This document shows, in pieces, positions 1-11,907 of a stretch of DNA of 64,000 nt. The DNA is taken from positions 29,795,600-29,859,599 of the forward strand of contig CM045762.1 in assembly GCA_025200525.1 (NCBI GenBank), in the 5' to 3' direction. A program made the translations under genes and the position numbers. Under the pieces are notes generated by a model. The model was not told where the DNA came from, did not search any database, and worked only from the letters and a program-made list of their open reading frames with translations. Every line of letters begins with the position of its first letter. The stretch's first letter is position 1. The stretch comes from Camellia lanceoleosa (Eukaryota; Streptophyta; Magnoliopsida; Ericales; Theaceae).

Positions 1-879
1 TCTCATATTCATGAATTTGTGTCTGATTCTATAATTATTTTTGCACTGTAAAAGAACTATATATAATAATTTTTCCTCTTTATATCTCGTAAAGTCTTTC
101 TTTTCTCTTTTCTTCACCTAATTTTTTAAATTTATTTTCCTCAATAAAAAAAATAGCCAGCATATAACATCAATAATTTAAATTCACTTAAAATACGATC
201 CATACCAACAATTCTAAAGATGCACAATTAATATAAAAATTTAATTAATTTTCTAATTAAATTTGTGGGACCCTAGACTTTTCTATTATTTTTGCTTCTT
301 AGTTGGAAGTTAGAAGAGTTGGTTGTAAAAAGGAGTGAGTGAATGGATGCTTTGATAGATGGAAGAGATAGATCCTTCAAAATGGCCACCACCACCACTA
401 CCCCCCAATTTTGAAAGTGACTTCTTTATAGCTTTTGTGGTTTTTCTTAACTTCCCTTATTATCTCTCTCTTTTGCTTCACTTATTAAAACAAACAACAT
501 CTTTCCCTCAAATTTCCCTCTCCCAAGTCCTTTTTTTTTTTTTTTTTTTTTTGGTTTGTTGGATTACTGTGCCTCTCGCATCTTAAAGGACAAGTCTTCT
601 TTTTTTTTTTGGACTAAAGTAACAATAAGGATAGAGACTACTAATTTTAAAGTTTTAAAAAAATCATTAACAATATGACACTTAATAAAAAAATTAAAAA
701 AATACAACACTAAGGTCAAAATATCAAATCATTCATGGTGGGACCCACTGTCACATCATTAGTGATAGCAAGAATTAGTACTCACTTATTTTTCCTAAAG
801 TAATTAGTTAACGTTGTTATTAGGAAAAATTATAAATAGATGGAATAGTCACAAAAATAATTATATTATAAATAAGAAT
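1..879. other. AT-rich non-genic DNA
   Basis: No coding feature is supported. The stretch holds a T tract at about 531-552, another at 600-610, and scattered short AT-rich runs. A 75-codon open frame at 359-586 contains the poly-T tract, and I do not regard it as a gene. Confidence 0.6.
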
Positions 880-1272
880 TAGTGTGTTTTGTTTCAGTTT
901 TTTAAATTCAGTTTTTTGAAAATTATATTTTTTGTTTTTCATGTATTTTTGTTTTTAGTAAATATTTTTAAATTTTTAAGAGATTTTTTTACTTTTTTAG
1001 ATGCACCTTATTTAGATGTATCTAAATAATAAAATGTTTGTGTAAAAATATTTTAAAAAATTAATAAATACACAAAAATATTTAAAAAAATGTACTAAAT
1101 TTTCGTATTTTTTAAAATATTTTTTGATATTTAATGTATTTTTAAATGTATTTATATTAAGTGTGTCTAAAAATTTTTAAAAAAATATTTAAAATATTAA
1201 AAAAATTCATTGAAAACATTACTCCGCTGAAATAAAATTTTGAAAACATTACTCCACTGAAATAAAATTTTC
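880..1272 (+). repeat. Dispersed repeat related to the left part of the hAT element at 9.4 kb
   Basis: This stretch and 9500-9930 share the same order of motifs: a T-rich lead, a TTTTTGTTTTTAGT-type block, an ACTTTTTAGATRCA block, then TTAGATGTAT. It is probably a truncated copy of the same hAT family, or of a repeat that family carries. Its right end holds a two-copy tandem repeat of 30 bp at 1211-1270, differing by one base (ACTCCGCTGA or ACTCCACTGA). Confidence 0.55.
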
Positions 1273-2109
1273 TGTTGTTATTTCACAGATGTCATTGTGG
1301 TCAACCAGGGTAAATTACTGAAATACCCATTGCAAATAATCGTTCTGGAGGGGTTTAGATTGTTTAGAAACATGTTAAATTAGTTAAAAAAATCAAATTT
1401 TAATTTAAAAAAAAAAAAAAAAGTGAACCCGTCCTCTTTACTCTTTTATATGTCCTTTCGTAAACAATTAATAAATCCCAAATAAAATCCATTCCTAACA
1501 GAACCCTAAGATTATCAATTTTTAATCCAAAAATAAGTAACAAAATAAAAATTTTTAAATAAAAAAATTTGTTCGATTCACAAATCCACTACCATTTTAA
1601 AAGTCTCAAGAGCACATGTTTTTTTACTTTTTTTGTATCTCGAAAATACCCTCCCAAATTTATTAAACATCACAAATACCTTCCAAAATTCAAATATTAT
1701 TTTTTTTCATATCCCGAAAATACCCTTCCAAATTTATTAATATCACAAACACCTTCAAATATCATAATATGATTATATATTCTACTTTAAAAAGAGTGAG
1801 CATCCTCATTTATTTTCTACTTCTTTTTTTTCCCAAAATAATCTTCCCAAAATATGTTGGTCACATTGCCCTGAAAAAGGCACAATGGTTAGCAATAATC
1901 CTTACACATAGAGGTCAAGCGTTACTTTATAATTTTCAACCATTATTGGTTAGCAATAGCCTTTATCACTTTATAATTTTCAACTGTTATTGACTATACA
2001 CTCAATCATTTAAGGTCTAACTCTTTTGTAACATTATTGTGAATAAATTTGTAAATTTAAATTTCAGAGTTTGTAACATTTCTTATATAATAATACATAA
2101 TTTTAAAGT
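1273..2109. other. AT-rich non-genic DNA
   Basis: No gene is supported. It contains an A tract at 1408-1424 and a loose direct repeat around 1670-1750 (AAATACCYTYCCAAATT type). The open frames at 1569-1993 have low-complexity, F/Y/I-rich translations and no motif. Confidence 0.5.
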
Positions 2110-2640
2110 TAAGTTTCTCTCAAGTTTGAACTTGAGAGAATTTAACAGACCCATGAGACTCATCTCCTGTTTCAATTCGATGATTTGAATATTTCATTTT
2201 GTAAGACTCTCAGTGTATCATTCATGAAAAAAATGAAATTGATTCAATAATCATAATATTTGTATTTATTGTATTTGTTTTCGAAATAATAGAAGACAAA
2301 CATATTCTGAGACTATTCATTTTTCTTAAGACACACAATAAAATGAAAACAAATGTATATCATTCATAGAAAAAATTAGGTTGATCCAATAATCATAATA
2401 TTTTCATTTATAGTATTTATCTTCGAAAAAAGAGATGACAAACATATTTTGAGACTATTCATTTTTTTCAAGACACAATAAAATGAAAAGGTTACAATTA
2501 TCAAATCGACATAATTTTTTTTCCCTTGAAAGATGTATACTATAAAATGAACATTTCTAATTATCGAAACGAATCCTTTAGTGGCCCTATGAAATCGAAT
2601 GGTCATACTCCTATAAATCAATACAAAATTAAATTGAATA
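2110..2640. repeat. Tandem repeat of 142 bp (2 copies) within a foldback-like repeat
   Basis: Two diverged copies begin at 2217 and 2359. Both contain ATCATTCAT, AATCATAATATTT and GAGACTATTCATTTTT in the same order, which gives a period of 142 bp. The flanks look like the arms of the foldback family seen at 15.2 and 18.4 kb. The 89-codon minus-strand open frame here is a by-product of the repeat. Confidence 0.55.
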
Positions 2641-3239
2641 AACACATCTATTTATTAACAGATGTTTTAGCTTCTATATAACACAAATTCTCTATTTCTC
2701 AAGGTCCAAGTCTCTCTCTCACTGAAAAGTGCAAAAGCATCCATCAATAATTTTCATAGGGCAACAGTGATAAATGGCAGTGTTGACCTTTTTTCTACTC
2801 TCTATTTTGAACTGTGTTTTCCTCCTTTTACTGCTCTCTCTCCCTCTCTCTCATATGGGTCTTCACTCAATTAATTTCATCTAATCAATTGTAATGAATT
2901 GACGATGATGATTAATTTCGAGTGAACCTATTTGATTAACGGTTATTGATTTGAAATTAAGATTTATTTATTTGAGTTTCTTTTGTTTGTCATTGGACTT
3001 CTTTTGTTCATGGTTGAATTTCTTACAAACACAATTTTTCAGAAGTTGTTTGCTAACTGTGTTTTTTCATGTTGCTATGGTGATCTACAAATGGAGAAGA
3101 AATTATTATTTGCAAAGGTTTAAGTGTTTGGATGCTCCATCCAAAAGATAAAATTTGAAAGGGAATAGAGATACATAGTAACATATACATATATATTTAT
3201 AAATATATATAGAGAGCGATGCAACTTGCCAACCCATAT
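2641..3239. other. Non-genic DNA left of the Gypsy element
   Basis: CT-rich and AT-rich sequence, including CTCTCTCCCTCTCTCTC near 2838. No coding signal is supported. Its last five bases, CATAT (3235-3239), are the left target duplication of the Gypsy element. Confidence 0.5.
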
Positions 3240-3787
3240 TGTGGGGACATATTTTGTGAATAACAATACATGGCTAAGGTGACACCGAAGTGTCAACCGA
3301 GGTGCTACGTGTCTTGGTCATCGCACCGAGGTGATCTCAGCTACGCCGAGGTTATCTACAGAGATACCGAAATCCGAGATGAACGGATAAGGGACAAGAG
3401 TCTTAGAATGGGAAAGGACCTCAGTCTGGATAAAGATAAAGCTCTTAAGAAGTTTATCGCTATCTAACTGGGAGTCCTAGATAAGCATTGAGCCGGAGTC
3501 CATTGAAGCTAGGCTTCTACAGGGATCAGGTTAGTGCTGGCTATAAAAGTAAGGCACCATCGTGGGTCTAAAGTACATTTTTGTATTCTGGCTTGTGAGT
3601 TAAGCACTATTTGCTATCTTTAAGAGATAAACTGAGTACTAACTTGATCGTCAGAGTGCCCTCGTGTGGACGAACCACCGCCAGAATCTTATATTTCTGT
3701 GACAGGTTGTTCAAGTGTAATCTATTCTGCCTATGTTCTCCAGCTAAGTTCCTTGTTTGGCAATGTGGTCGAAAATTAGCACCTACA
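3240..3787 (+). repeat. 5' LTR of the Gypsy element
   Basis: 548 bp, TGT..ACA ends, aligning along its whole length with 11908-12456. It contains several CCGAGGT words (for example near 3298, 3327 and 3349) that recur across the element, and a TATA box at 3542. The two LTRs differ at scattered sites, so the insertion is not recent. Confidence 0.9.
3542..3549 (+). promoter_or_regulatory. TATA box of the 5' LTR
   Basis: TATAAAAG sits about two thirds into the LTR and is followed by AAGGCACC. The same TATAAAAGTAAGGCACC context is kept in the 3' LTR (near 12210) and in the related solo LTR at 60.7 kb, as expected of a core promoter for the retroelement transcript. Confidence 0.6.
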
Positions 3788-3790
3788 ATT

Positions 3791-3808
3791 TGGCGCCGTC
3801 TGTGGGAA
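3791..3808 (+). other. Primer binding site-like motif
   Basis: TGGCGCCGTCTGTGGGAA begins three bases after the 5' LTR. A TGG start complements the CCA end of a tRNA, and this form is common in plant Tat-type Gypsy elements. I do not name the tRNA. Confidence 0.75.
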
Positions 3809-3860
3809 TTGAACCCACGAAACCAAGTATTTACCCCTGGAGAAATTAACATTGGCCTGA

Positions 3861-4620
3861 ATGATGGCCTCCAAGAAGTTGAACCATTATTTTCAAGCCC
3901 ACAAGATTGTGGTATTAATTGAGCACCCTTTAAAGTCCCTACTACAGCAAGGAGATCTAACAGGCAGGGTAGCCAGATGGGCAGTGGTATTGGGTCAATG
4001 CGATTTAGAGTTCAGACCTAAAACAACAATCAAAGGCCAAGTTCTGGCCAACTTCGTGGCCGAGTACACACTTGGTGCTATCCCACGTCGGGCTCCAGTA
4101 AGCCGCGGCTTAGGATGTCCAAGTGAACAAGAAAAGACCCAGTTAGAGATGAAAAACCCCACAGCAAATAAGAAGAAAGAAAAGAAACTCAAGCCCTGCG
4201 ATATTTACATCGGCGACTCCTTCTGCCTGTTTGTTGATGGGAGTTTAAACCGACAAGAATCGGTGGCAAGAGTAGTGCTAGTATTACCGGATGGGTGGAT
4301 ACTTGAACAATTTATTCGACTAGGGTTTAAAGCCTCAAACAATGAAGTAGAATATGAAGCACTGATCGTAGGATTGAAGTTGGCAGCAGTAATAGAAGCC
4401 GATGAGGTAGTGGTCTTCTGTGACTCCCAACTTATTGTGAACCAAACAACATGCGAGTATGCAGTCCGAGATGAAAGAATGATAGCCTACGTTAAGGAGA
4501 TTTTTAGACTACTAGCCTTGTTTCAAGACTATCGACTACAACAGGTTAACTGAGATAACAATAGCCATGCCGATGCCTTAGCTAAACTGGCCAGTGCAAT
4601 GAAATCAGGGGAGGCAAGAA
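3861..4620 (+). pseudogene. Gypsy RT tail plus extra RNase H, broken
   Basis: The frame opens in the degenerate RT/RNase H tail (LNHYFQAHKIVVLIEHPLKS; then GQVLANFVAEYT). From about 4205 it enters the plant-type second RNase H: LFVDGS near 4228 (first Asp), NNEVEYEALIVGLKLA near 4340 (Glu), VFCDSQLIVNQ near 4415 (Asp), and HADALAKLAS near 4565 (last Asp). All four acidic catalytic positions can be seen. An in-frame TGA at about 4551 cuts the domain before HADALAKLAS. The enzyme removes RNA from RNA:DNA hybrids during reverse transcription in the retroelement particle. The upstream RT, protease and gag have been deleted, so this is a remnant. A second RNase H of this kind is a mark of Tat elements. 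Confidence 0.85.
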
Positions 4621-4799
4621 CAATAATGGTTGACTATTTTTCAGGCCCAAGTGTCGAACCACTGATCACAGAGTACGAAACAATATGCATGGAGATGGGA
4701 CCAAGTTGGATGGATGCAATAATAATATTCCTTAGAGATGGGAAGCTGCCAGATGATCGCAAAGAAGCACACAAGACTTAACTGAAGTCAACGAGGTTC

Positions 4800-5930
4800 A
4801 GTCTGACAGCAGAAGGACATCTCTACAGAAGGTCTTTTACTGGTCCCCTTTTGAGATGTGTGCATCCTTCACAAGTTGAAGACTTCTTGTATGAAATACA
4901 TGAAGGAGTATGTGGAAGCCATACTGGAAGCAGATCACTTGCTCACAGGACCATTACTTAGGGGTACTAATGGCCCTACATGCAGAAGGATGTTGAAGCC
5001 TATGTTAAAAAGTGTCAGAGGTGTCAGAGGTTTGCGCCTTTGATACATCAATCAACAGCAGATTTGAACCCAGTATCCAGCTCTTGGCCATTTGCCCAGT
5101 GGGGCATGGATCTTGTTGGACAACTACCCTAAGCAACTGGACAAAGGAAGTTTCTGCTAGTAGCAACTGACTATTTCACAAAGTGGGCAAAAGCTGAACC
5201 CTTTGCAAAGATTCGGGACACTAATGTGAAGTTCATATGGAAGAGCATCATTATCACCAGGTTTAGGATCCCAAGGGTAATAGTAGCAAGCAATGGTACA
5301 CAATTTGATAGTAAGCTAATCAAAAGCTTCTATGCAAAGTACAAATCAAGAACTATTACTCTACTCCAAGTTTCCCTCAGAGTAATGGTCAGGCAGAAAC
5401 ATTCAACAAGACTATCTTGGATGTGATCAAGAAGAGACTGGAAGCAGTTAAGGGAAAATGAGTGGAAGAATTGCCCAATGTACTCTGGGTATATCAGACT
5501 ACGCTGAGAAGATCAACTAGGGAATCCCCTTTTGTCATGGCTTGTGACACAGAAGCAGTTATCCTATTAGAAGTCGGCATCCCTAGGATCAGAACCCAAG
5601 GAGTAGAGAATGTAACTAACGAGGCATTCCTGACTCGAGATCTGGACCTATTGGAAGAAAGAAGGGAAAGAACAACAATTTGGCTAGGGGCATATCAGTA
5701 GCAGCTTGCTAGGGCTTACAATAAAAATGTCAACCCAAGAGAATTTCAAGTTGGGGACCTCATCCTAAGAAAGGTCATCGGCAACAAGAAGGATCCTAGA
5801 GAAGGAAAACTAGGCCCAAATTAGGAGGGGCCTCGTAGAATCATCTCAATCGTCGGCAATGAGACGTACCGGCTTGAAGACAATGAAGGCAAAAAGTTGC
5901 CAAGACCCTGAAACACTTGTAACTTAAAAT
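4800..5930 (+). pseudogene. Gypsy integrase, broken by stops and frameshifts
   Basis: The HHCC zinc-binding region runs from about 4855 (HPSQVEDFLYEIHEG) to CQRCQRF near 5010-5035. The core follows: GMDLVGQLP near 5104 holds the first catalytic Asp, then ATDYFTKWAKAEP. The second motif reads VASNGTQF near 5282, where plant elements normally have SDNGTQF, so the second catalytic Asp appears replaced. The [12 protein letters not shown] Glu block is out of frame near 5375-5400. The C-terminal part (ELPNVLWVYQTT, then GDLILRK) reaches about 5910. A TAA after GQLP, another stop near 5460 and at least two frameshifts rule out an active protein. It once inserted the cDNA into the genome. Confidence 0.85.
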
Positions 5931-7003
5931 TTTTCTATCATTAGACTTTTTTGTTTTTCGAAATTTATGTCATATTTTTCTTAGCCAAGGTAGTAATAAA
6001 GTTTTTTTAGCTTGACTTTTTAAATAATTTAAAAATTTGTGTGATTGGACTGACCAGTCCTTTGGCGATGTTTCTGATTGAAATATGACGAATAACTTAG
6101 ACTTATTATACGACAGAGTTGAATTATACTTGCATATAATAGAGTTGAACTAAGTTGACAATATTTCTGATTGAAACATGACGAATAACTTAGACTCATT
6201 ATATGGCAGAGATGAAATTAGACTTGCCTATAATGGAGTTGAGCTAAATTGGTTTAACATAGCCTTTCCATGTCGGCAGAATTAAGCTTAGAATGAAACT
6301 AAGTGCATTTCAATTAGATTAACAAAGAAACCAAGGTTGAGGACCTTGGCTAGTCTTTGTTTGAATCTAACTTCGACAAAAACTATACGTACTTAATATG
6401 GACATAAGTGAAACTTAAGTTCACATTAGGGGGCAAGGAGCTGGAGAATGATGAGTAAAAGTTTAAAGTACTTGGGAGTTGAAACTTTATAGAAAATTTA
6501 CAAGCTAGAGTTGGCTTAACACTTGTTGAAATTTTCAGAAAAATTTACTAGTTGAAGTTAAGCCGAGGTAATATTGCAAGAAGTACATACGTTCTTGCCG
6601 AGATGACCAGGTTCCCAAACTTAGGAAGTATAGAAAACAAAAATCTTGATAGTTTAAAACAACACTTGTGAAAATATTTTTACACTGTTTTCAAGTGTTA
6701 AGCCAAGGCCGAGATAAACAATTAGAAGTTATGTCCGAGGTATTTACTCCGAGGAGATTATAAAGTTAAAGATATAAATTGAAGACATGCCAAATTATTC
6801 TAAGTATGAAAGTGGTAAACATACATAAGAGAAAAGAAGACATTCAAACACTTAGAAGAAATGAGGAAACTTACTTTCAAAAAAAGATTACTTGTTCAGA
6901 TTACAAGAGCGGCACATTGGCCAAATATGAAACTAAACATTGTTCAGGCAAAACAAAATACAAACAAAGGAAGAAAAAGAATACAGGGAAAATATGAAAT
7001 ATC
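5931..7003 (+). other. 3' spacer of the Gypsy element with a 93-bp tandem repeat
   Basis: Non-coding sequence between integrase and the antisense gene. It holds two tandem copies of a 93-bp unit starting at 6070 and 6163, each with TTTCTGATTGAAA and GACGAATAACTTAGACT. The CCGAGGT/CCGAGAT words of the LTR recur here (6563, 6597, 6734). The 72-codon frame at 6779 shows no motif. Confidence 0.6.
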
Positions 7004-9406
7004 CTAAGTACTAGGATTGGCTTGATCGGCTGGTGGTGTTGCATTCTTGTCGGCCTCTATTTCAGCATCTATTTCTTGTAATGTTTGATCCAGACTCTTT
7101 TCAGCGCACTGGACCTCAGCCTTAGATGTGGTTGGTTTGGGGAGACGTCCTTGGAAGCCAAGTCATCATCCTCATCCTGAGTCAGGTCTATTCGTTCATT
7201 AAGGGTGGGAGACTTGACATCAGTGGTAGCCTCCTCCTCCACTTCGTTGGCTTCATCGTCTTCAGCGTCATCTTCAGGCTCTGGTGGGAAAGGCACCTCA
7301 AGCTGGTTGATGTCTTGAAAGTCGGAGTCTATGGAAACAGCCAATTTGTTGAGGGTCGCCGTTCAACCGAGGTAATAACCTCGGTTGCAAGCCAAGTTGA
7401 CTTGCTGTTTGTATTGATCACATACGGCGGCCTGCCCCTCTTCGAATGCTTTTTCATCAGCCGCCTTTATCTCGGCTTTCTTGAAGGCAAGGGCCTCCTG
7501 AAGCTTGGCCTCTAAGTCAGCTGTCTTGCCCTTGACAGCTTCAAGGTCAGCTCTTGCTGCCTTGACTTCGTCATTGGCTGTTTTGGCCTTTTCTTCGGCC
7601 AAACTTTGAGCAGTTTTGGCATCCTTGGCTTGGTTCATTAGAGCTCGATTGCTGGCCTCGACCTTGTTAAGTAAGGATAGGAGTTTGGCTGCTTCTTTGG
7701 TCTTTTTCGCCAACTCCTTCCTCATCATCTCAGTTTTTACAACATATGAATGAGCATGCTGAATAGCTTGCAAGAAGTAAAACAGATTAATGAGATTTTT
7801 TCTAAGTATAGAAAGAATTGTGAAGATATGAGTATAAAAGGATTACCAAAACTGAGTGTTGTATCATGAGAGCAAAGTTCTCATACTCATGTAACTCAGC
7901 CATGCGGTTCATGTCTTCGAGCAGAAGAATAGCCGTGGACAGGTCGCGCTGACTTCAAGATTTGTCACACTGTCACCGGCAGTAAGAGGGCTGTCGTCGA
8001 GCATGATCTCGGGCGCCCAGGTCATGCTTCGGGAATAGTTGTTGCCTTCTTGGTGGTTGGACCTCAGCTTTTTGGCCGGTGGGGCATCAGATGCTAGGGC
8101 CTCGGCTAGACGTTTATCGGCGGAAAGGGCACTCTTCTCAGCCTTGGCTAGTTTCAAGATAGACATAGTGTCCTCAAAATCGATTTGAGTCACTGTGGCC
8201 TTTGCTTTGGCCTTTTTCATCCGTTTTGGCTTTAGAGTTGGTTGGGAATGGGAGGATGAGGATTGAACTATCACCACCCTGGGGATATTAGCGAGCAGGT
8301 CTTCAACAACTGCTAGTTTGCACCCTATCTCTTCAGTAGTGGCGACTATAGTTACTTTGGTATCAAGGCGGATAGCTGGAAGTGCAGTAGGTGGGCTTTT
8401 TGGGTCGTAGGCCGATGACTCAGAAAGTCAGCATTTTCAGTTGTGGGTTTTGCCGGCAGAGGCAGAAATTGGAACCCGGCGACAGCGTTAACACTAGGAA
8501 GGAGGAAACAGTTATGGAGCAGATGTTGATGGTTGCTCCGCTGGATCAGAAGTTGAGGTTTCGTCTGGCCGAGGTGATGAAGTGGTAGGGGGAGTTATTA
8601 CTGAAGGAGGAGAATTGCTCTTCTTGGGGACGTCGGGCAGCGCGGATTTGTAGGTTGGGATGTAGTTAAGCAGTAGAGGGGCTTTGCGCTGGTCAATTGG
8701 CAAGCCCAACAGCTTCTTAAAGTCCTTGTTGGGGTAGAAGGTTTTGCAGAAGTCTTTTAATGGCTGAGGAAGAGCTGCAAGTACAAAAATCAGACATTAG
8801 AACATATAAAGGGAATAAAGTGATAAGACTTAAAAGCATGAAAAGTGACACTTGGTTATTACTATTACCCTCTTTAAACACTGTTTGGCTCAAAGGGTAG
8901 AGGTGGAGGTCATCATCAGGTGAGAACTCCGAGTTACCCCGAGACGATGAAATAATCATCTCCAGCACCTTTGTTGGCGTCTGGGAGGTCGGCTATGAGT
9001 TTGTACTCAGTGGATCTTGGCTTGAGGTAATAGACATAGCCTTTTTCGGATTTCAGGCCACACATGGTATAACAGTATTGGATATCGGCTAGTGTTATCC
9101 TAGCGTTTTCTCAGCTAGCTAGGGCAATTATACCGTTAATGACTCTATAAGAGTTAATAGCCAGTTGTATTGGGTTAAGTTTGTAATGATGAAGGACTTG
9201 TTGGAAGAGGATGTTTAGAGGAAATCTAAGCCCGAACTCTATGAAAGCGACTATGGAGAAAGGTATGAAGCCTCCATCAGGCATGATGGAATCCTCCTTC
9301 CCTGCCAGCTTAAGGTGAACATCAGCTGGGATAGAAAACTCTCTCCTAAAATACTCAATTTTTTCTGGGGTGTCTACCCTCCACCTGAACATACCCATAA
9401 TGTCAG
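7004..9406 (-). pseudogene. Antisense additional ORF of the Gypsy element (Transposase_28/'gypsy-type transposon' domain), spliced
   Basis: Read on the minus strand, the coding sequence starts at ATG 9398 (MGMFRWRVDTPEKIEYFRRE). It matches the plant 'putative gypsy type transposon' domain (PF04195 by my recollection): LRFPLNILFQQVLHHYKLNP, then VINGIIAL, then DLPDANKG near 8975. Two introns with GT..AG ends are visible, at 8868-8775 (94 bp, TTGCAG acceptor) and 7846-7767 (80 bp). The second exon has LLNYIPTYKSALPDVPKKS and a Ser/Pro-rich stretch. The last exon is an Ala/Lys/Glu-rich coiled coil, then an acidic tail, ending at TAG 7004-7006. A TGA at 9111-9113, a TAA near 8940 and frameshifts make it a pseudogene. 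A CTTTTAG acceptor just before the ATG (exon start about 9406) implies an upstream leader exon. Antisense extra ORFs are known in Tat elements; their role is unknown. Confidence 0.72.
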
Positions 9407-9444
9407 CTAAAAGAGAAAGGTGTAGGATTCAAGAAGGGAGTGGG

Positions 9445-10774
9445 CAGTGGCGTAGGCAGGAATTTGATGGAGAGAGGGCACAAATTAATGATAACATCAG
9501 TCTGTTTAGTTTGAGTTTTTTGGATTAAGTTTATTGAGAATTAAGTTTTTTGATTTTCATGTTTTTTTGTTTTTAGTGAATATTTTTAAAATTTTAAATA
9601 TTTTTTTTAACTTTTTAGATACATTTTACTTAGATGTATTTAAAAAGTAAAAAATTTTTAAAAAAATATTTTAAAAAATTAATAAATACATAAAAATACA
9701 AATAATGTACAGAATTTTCATATATTTTTTTTGTATTTTGGTATTTAGTGAATTTTTAAAAGGTTTTTTCACAAATTTTTTACTTTTTAGGTATATTTAT
9801 GTCAGATATGTCTAAAAATTTTTTAAAAAATTGCTTAAAATATTAAAAAAAATTCAGTAAAAATAAATTAAAAAAAAACCGAAAAACAAGAAAGTAGAAT
9901 TTTCTGAAAAGTATTTTTGGAAAACTCTAACCAAGCAAATTTTTTATTTTTATTATTATTTTTTTTATAATAAATAACAATGAGATATTACTAAACTTAA
10001 ATATTAAGAGTCCATTTGGATAAATGTGAATTTTAAATTATAGGATTTGTGATTAAATTTTATATAAATATTGGGGAGTAACTATTTATAGGTAAATTGG
10101 AAAATTAAAAAAGAAAATAAGTTAAGATAGAAATAATATATTTTAGTAGAGAAATTCTATAAAACACACCATAAAAAAAAGTGTCTATCATATGTCGTAA
10201 TTATGATCTTCGTGGTCTTTAATTATGACACATTATAGTGTTAGATATAATTTAGTTATAACTTCTTGTGGTTGTTATTTTGGCTATTACTATATATCAA
10301 GTAATAGTTAGTTATGACTCATTTTGATATTAGTTATGACCTATTGTAATTTTTAATTTTTTTTTATAATTAAAGATGTGTTACTTGATTATAATTTATA
10401 TAGTGGTCATTTTAGTTATCAATGGAAAAAAAACATATGGAGGACAAACTCTACATGTCAAATGTACGTAATAATCCAATAAATTTCATATATCTTTATT
10501 GAGGTTAATTATGTTTGCATGTCAATAATTATAGACATCACCATTATATTGAAATTTTTATAAATAATAATATAACCTACCATAGTCTCTTTACTTTCAA
10601 TCAAAATAACCATTATTGTTCTCATAATTTTAAAAATGTCATTGACATTTCACTTTAAATAATATTTTTATAAATTTTTTTATTTAGAATATTTTCTTTA
10701 TGTTTGAAAAAAAAAATTCCAAAAACCTAGGGGGGGCATGTGACCCCCCTGGTCCTTGAGTGCCTCTGCCCTTG
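9445..10774. mobile_element. Non-autonomous hAT-like DNA transposon
   Basis: 1330 bp, starting CAGTGGCGTAGGCAGG and ending with a matching imperfect inverted end (reverse complement CAAGGGCAGAGGCAC). It is flanked by a perfect 8-bp target duplication GGAGTGGG at 9437-9444 and 10775-10782, the length typical of hAT. One further G is shared on the left, so 9 bp is also possible. The inside is AT-rich with no transposase. It lies in the Gypsy element upstream of the antisense gene and is therefore younger than that element. Confidence 0.82.
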
Positions 10775-10782
10775 GGAGTGGG

Positions 10783-11907
10783 TGATGTGAGTTTGCAGGA
10801 CCTTGGCTAAAACCCTAAATAGGAATGGGGGCAAGGGTTTTTTAAGATCTAGGGGAGTTTGTTTCAATTTTCCTAAGTATGTGATTTTTCTATCAGAACC
10901 CAAGCCTAAATCTATGTAGATACAAGAATCAGAGGCAAAAATTTAGAAATAAAGAAAGGGAAACATAAAAGAAAACAAGATTCAGACTCATGAAATTCAA
11001 GAACACTGAGTAAGCGTGTGCAGATGTGCAAAAACTCAGAACAATATGCAAAAGTCATAGCAAAAGAACATAAATGGCATTTTTCATAAAAGACTATACA
11101 GGTACAAGATTTAAGGTCCAAGAATAGAAAATCGATTCATAATCGAAAAAAAGAAAGAAACAGAGCGTAACCATTCAATGGTAACAGAATGAACGTATGG
11201 TATAGATGGAGACATGTTCCAATTATGGAAAATTGAGACTGAAAAATGAAAAAGAACAAAGAACTCACCAGTTGGGTTCAAGGTTGAGGTTCGCTGGAGT
11301 TAGACGGCGGAAATATGTGGAGCAAAACGGTGAAAGCATCGTCAGGGGAGATGAACGAAGTACAGTTGCAGAGAGCTCGATAGCAAAATAGAGGTGGAGG
11401 ATTTGTTTAGAGAGAGACAAACTTGAACACAGAGGGAAAACGAAGGATGCAAAGATGAAGAGACGGAGAGAGAAGGATGTTTTGTTAAAACATGAAAATG
11501 ACGGCAAATCATAATAATGTACCTTGGACAATGTGTTTGTCAGGCGGCATGCGTAAAAGCGACGCGACCTGATAACACGTGTCAGGTACGAATCAACGAG
11601 AAAAGGACACGTGGTGGAAACGGTTGAAAAAACCGTGCGTGACACCTCATACGCGAATGAAATTCTTGGAGTTCTTGATTTAATGAAGCGAGAACCTCTG
11701 CTATAAGTACGATCTCGGTTAAGGAACTTAAAGAACTTGGTTCTTGGTCATTGATAAAGTAGACTGCAGAGTCTTGGTCATGTGAAGCCAACGTGTGATG
11801 ATCTCGGTTATGAAGGATGGAATAAGTCTTAGCCAACGTGCTGTATGGACAAACAATATAGGTTCCATCACCTCAGGATGCCGAGGTAATAGAACTTAGG
11901 GAGTAGT
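10783..11907 (-). other. Distal 3' part of the Gypsy element, probable leader/promoter side of the antisense gene
   Basis: Less AT-rich than the flanks. It contains AAAACCCTAAATAGGAATGGGGG near 10811 and GA-rich stretches at 11390-11480. On the minus strand it lies upstream of the antisense gene. Several open frames exist on both strands (for example 11265-11645 minus) but none has a recognisable domain. The AGAACTTAGGGAGTAG run just before 11908 is where a polypurine tract is expected. Confidence 0.4.

Noticed and set aside
11265..11645. 126-codon minus-strand frame near the 3' LTR of the Gypsy element
   Set aside because: Cys/Ser/Phe-rich with no motif; it lies in the leader side of the antisense gene and has no splice continuity to it that I can show.
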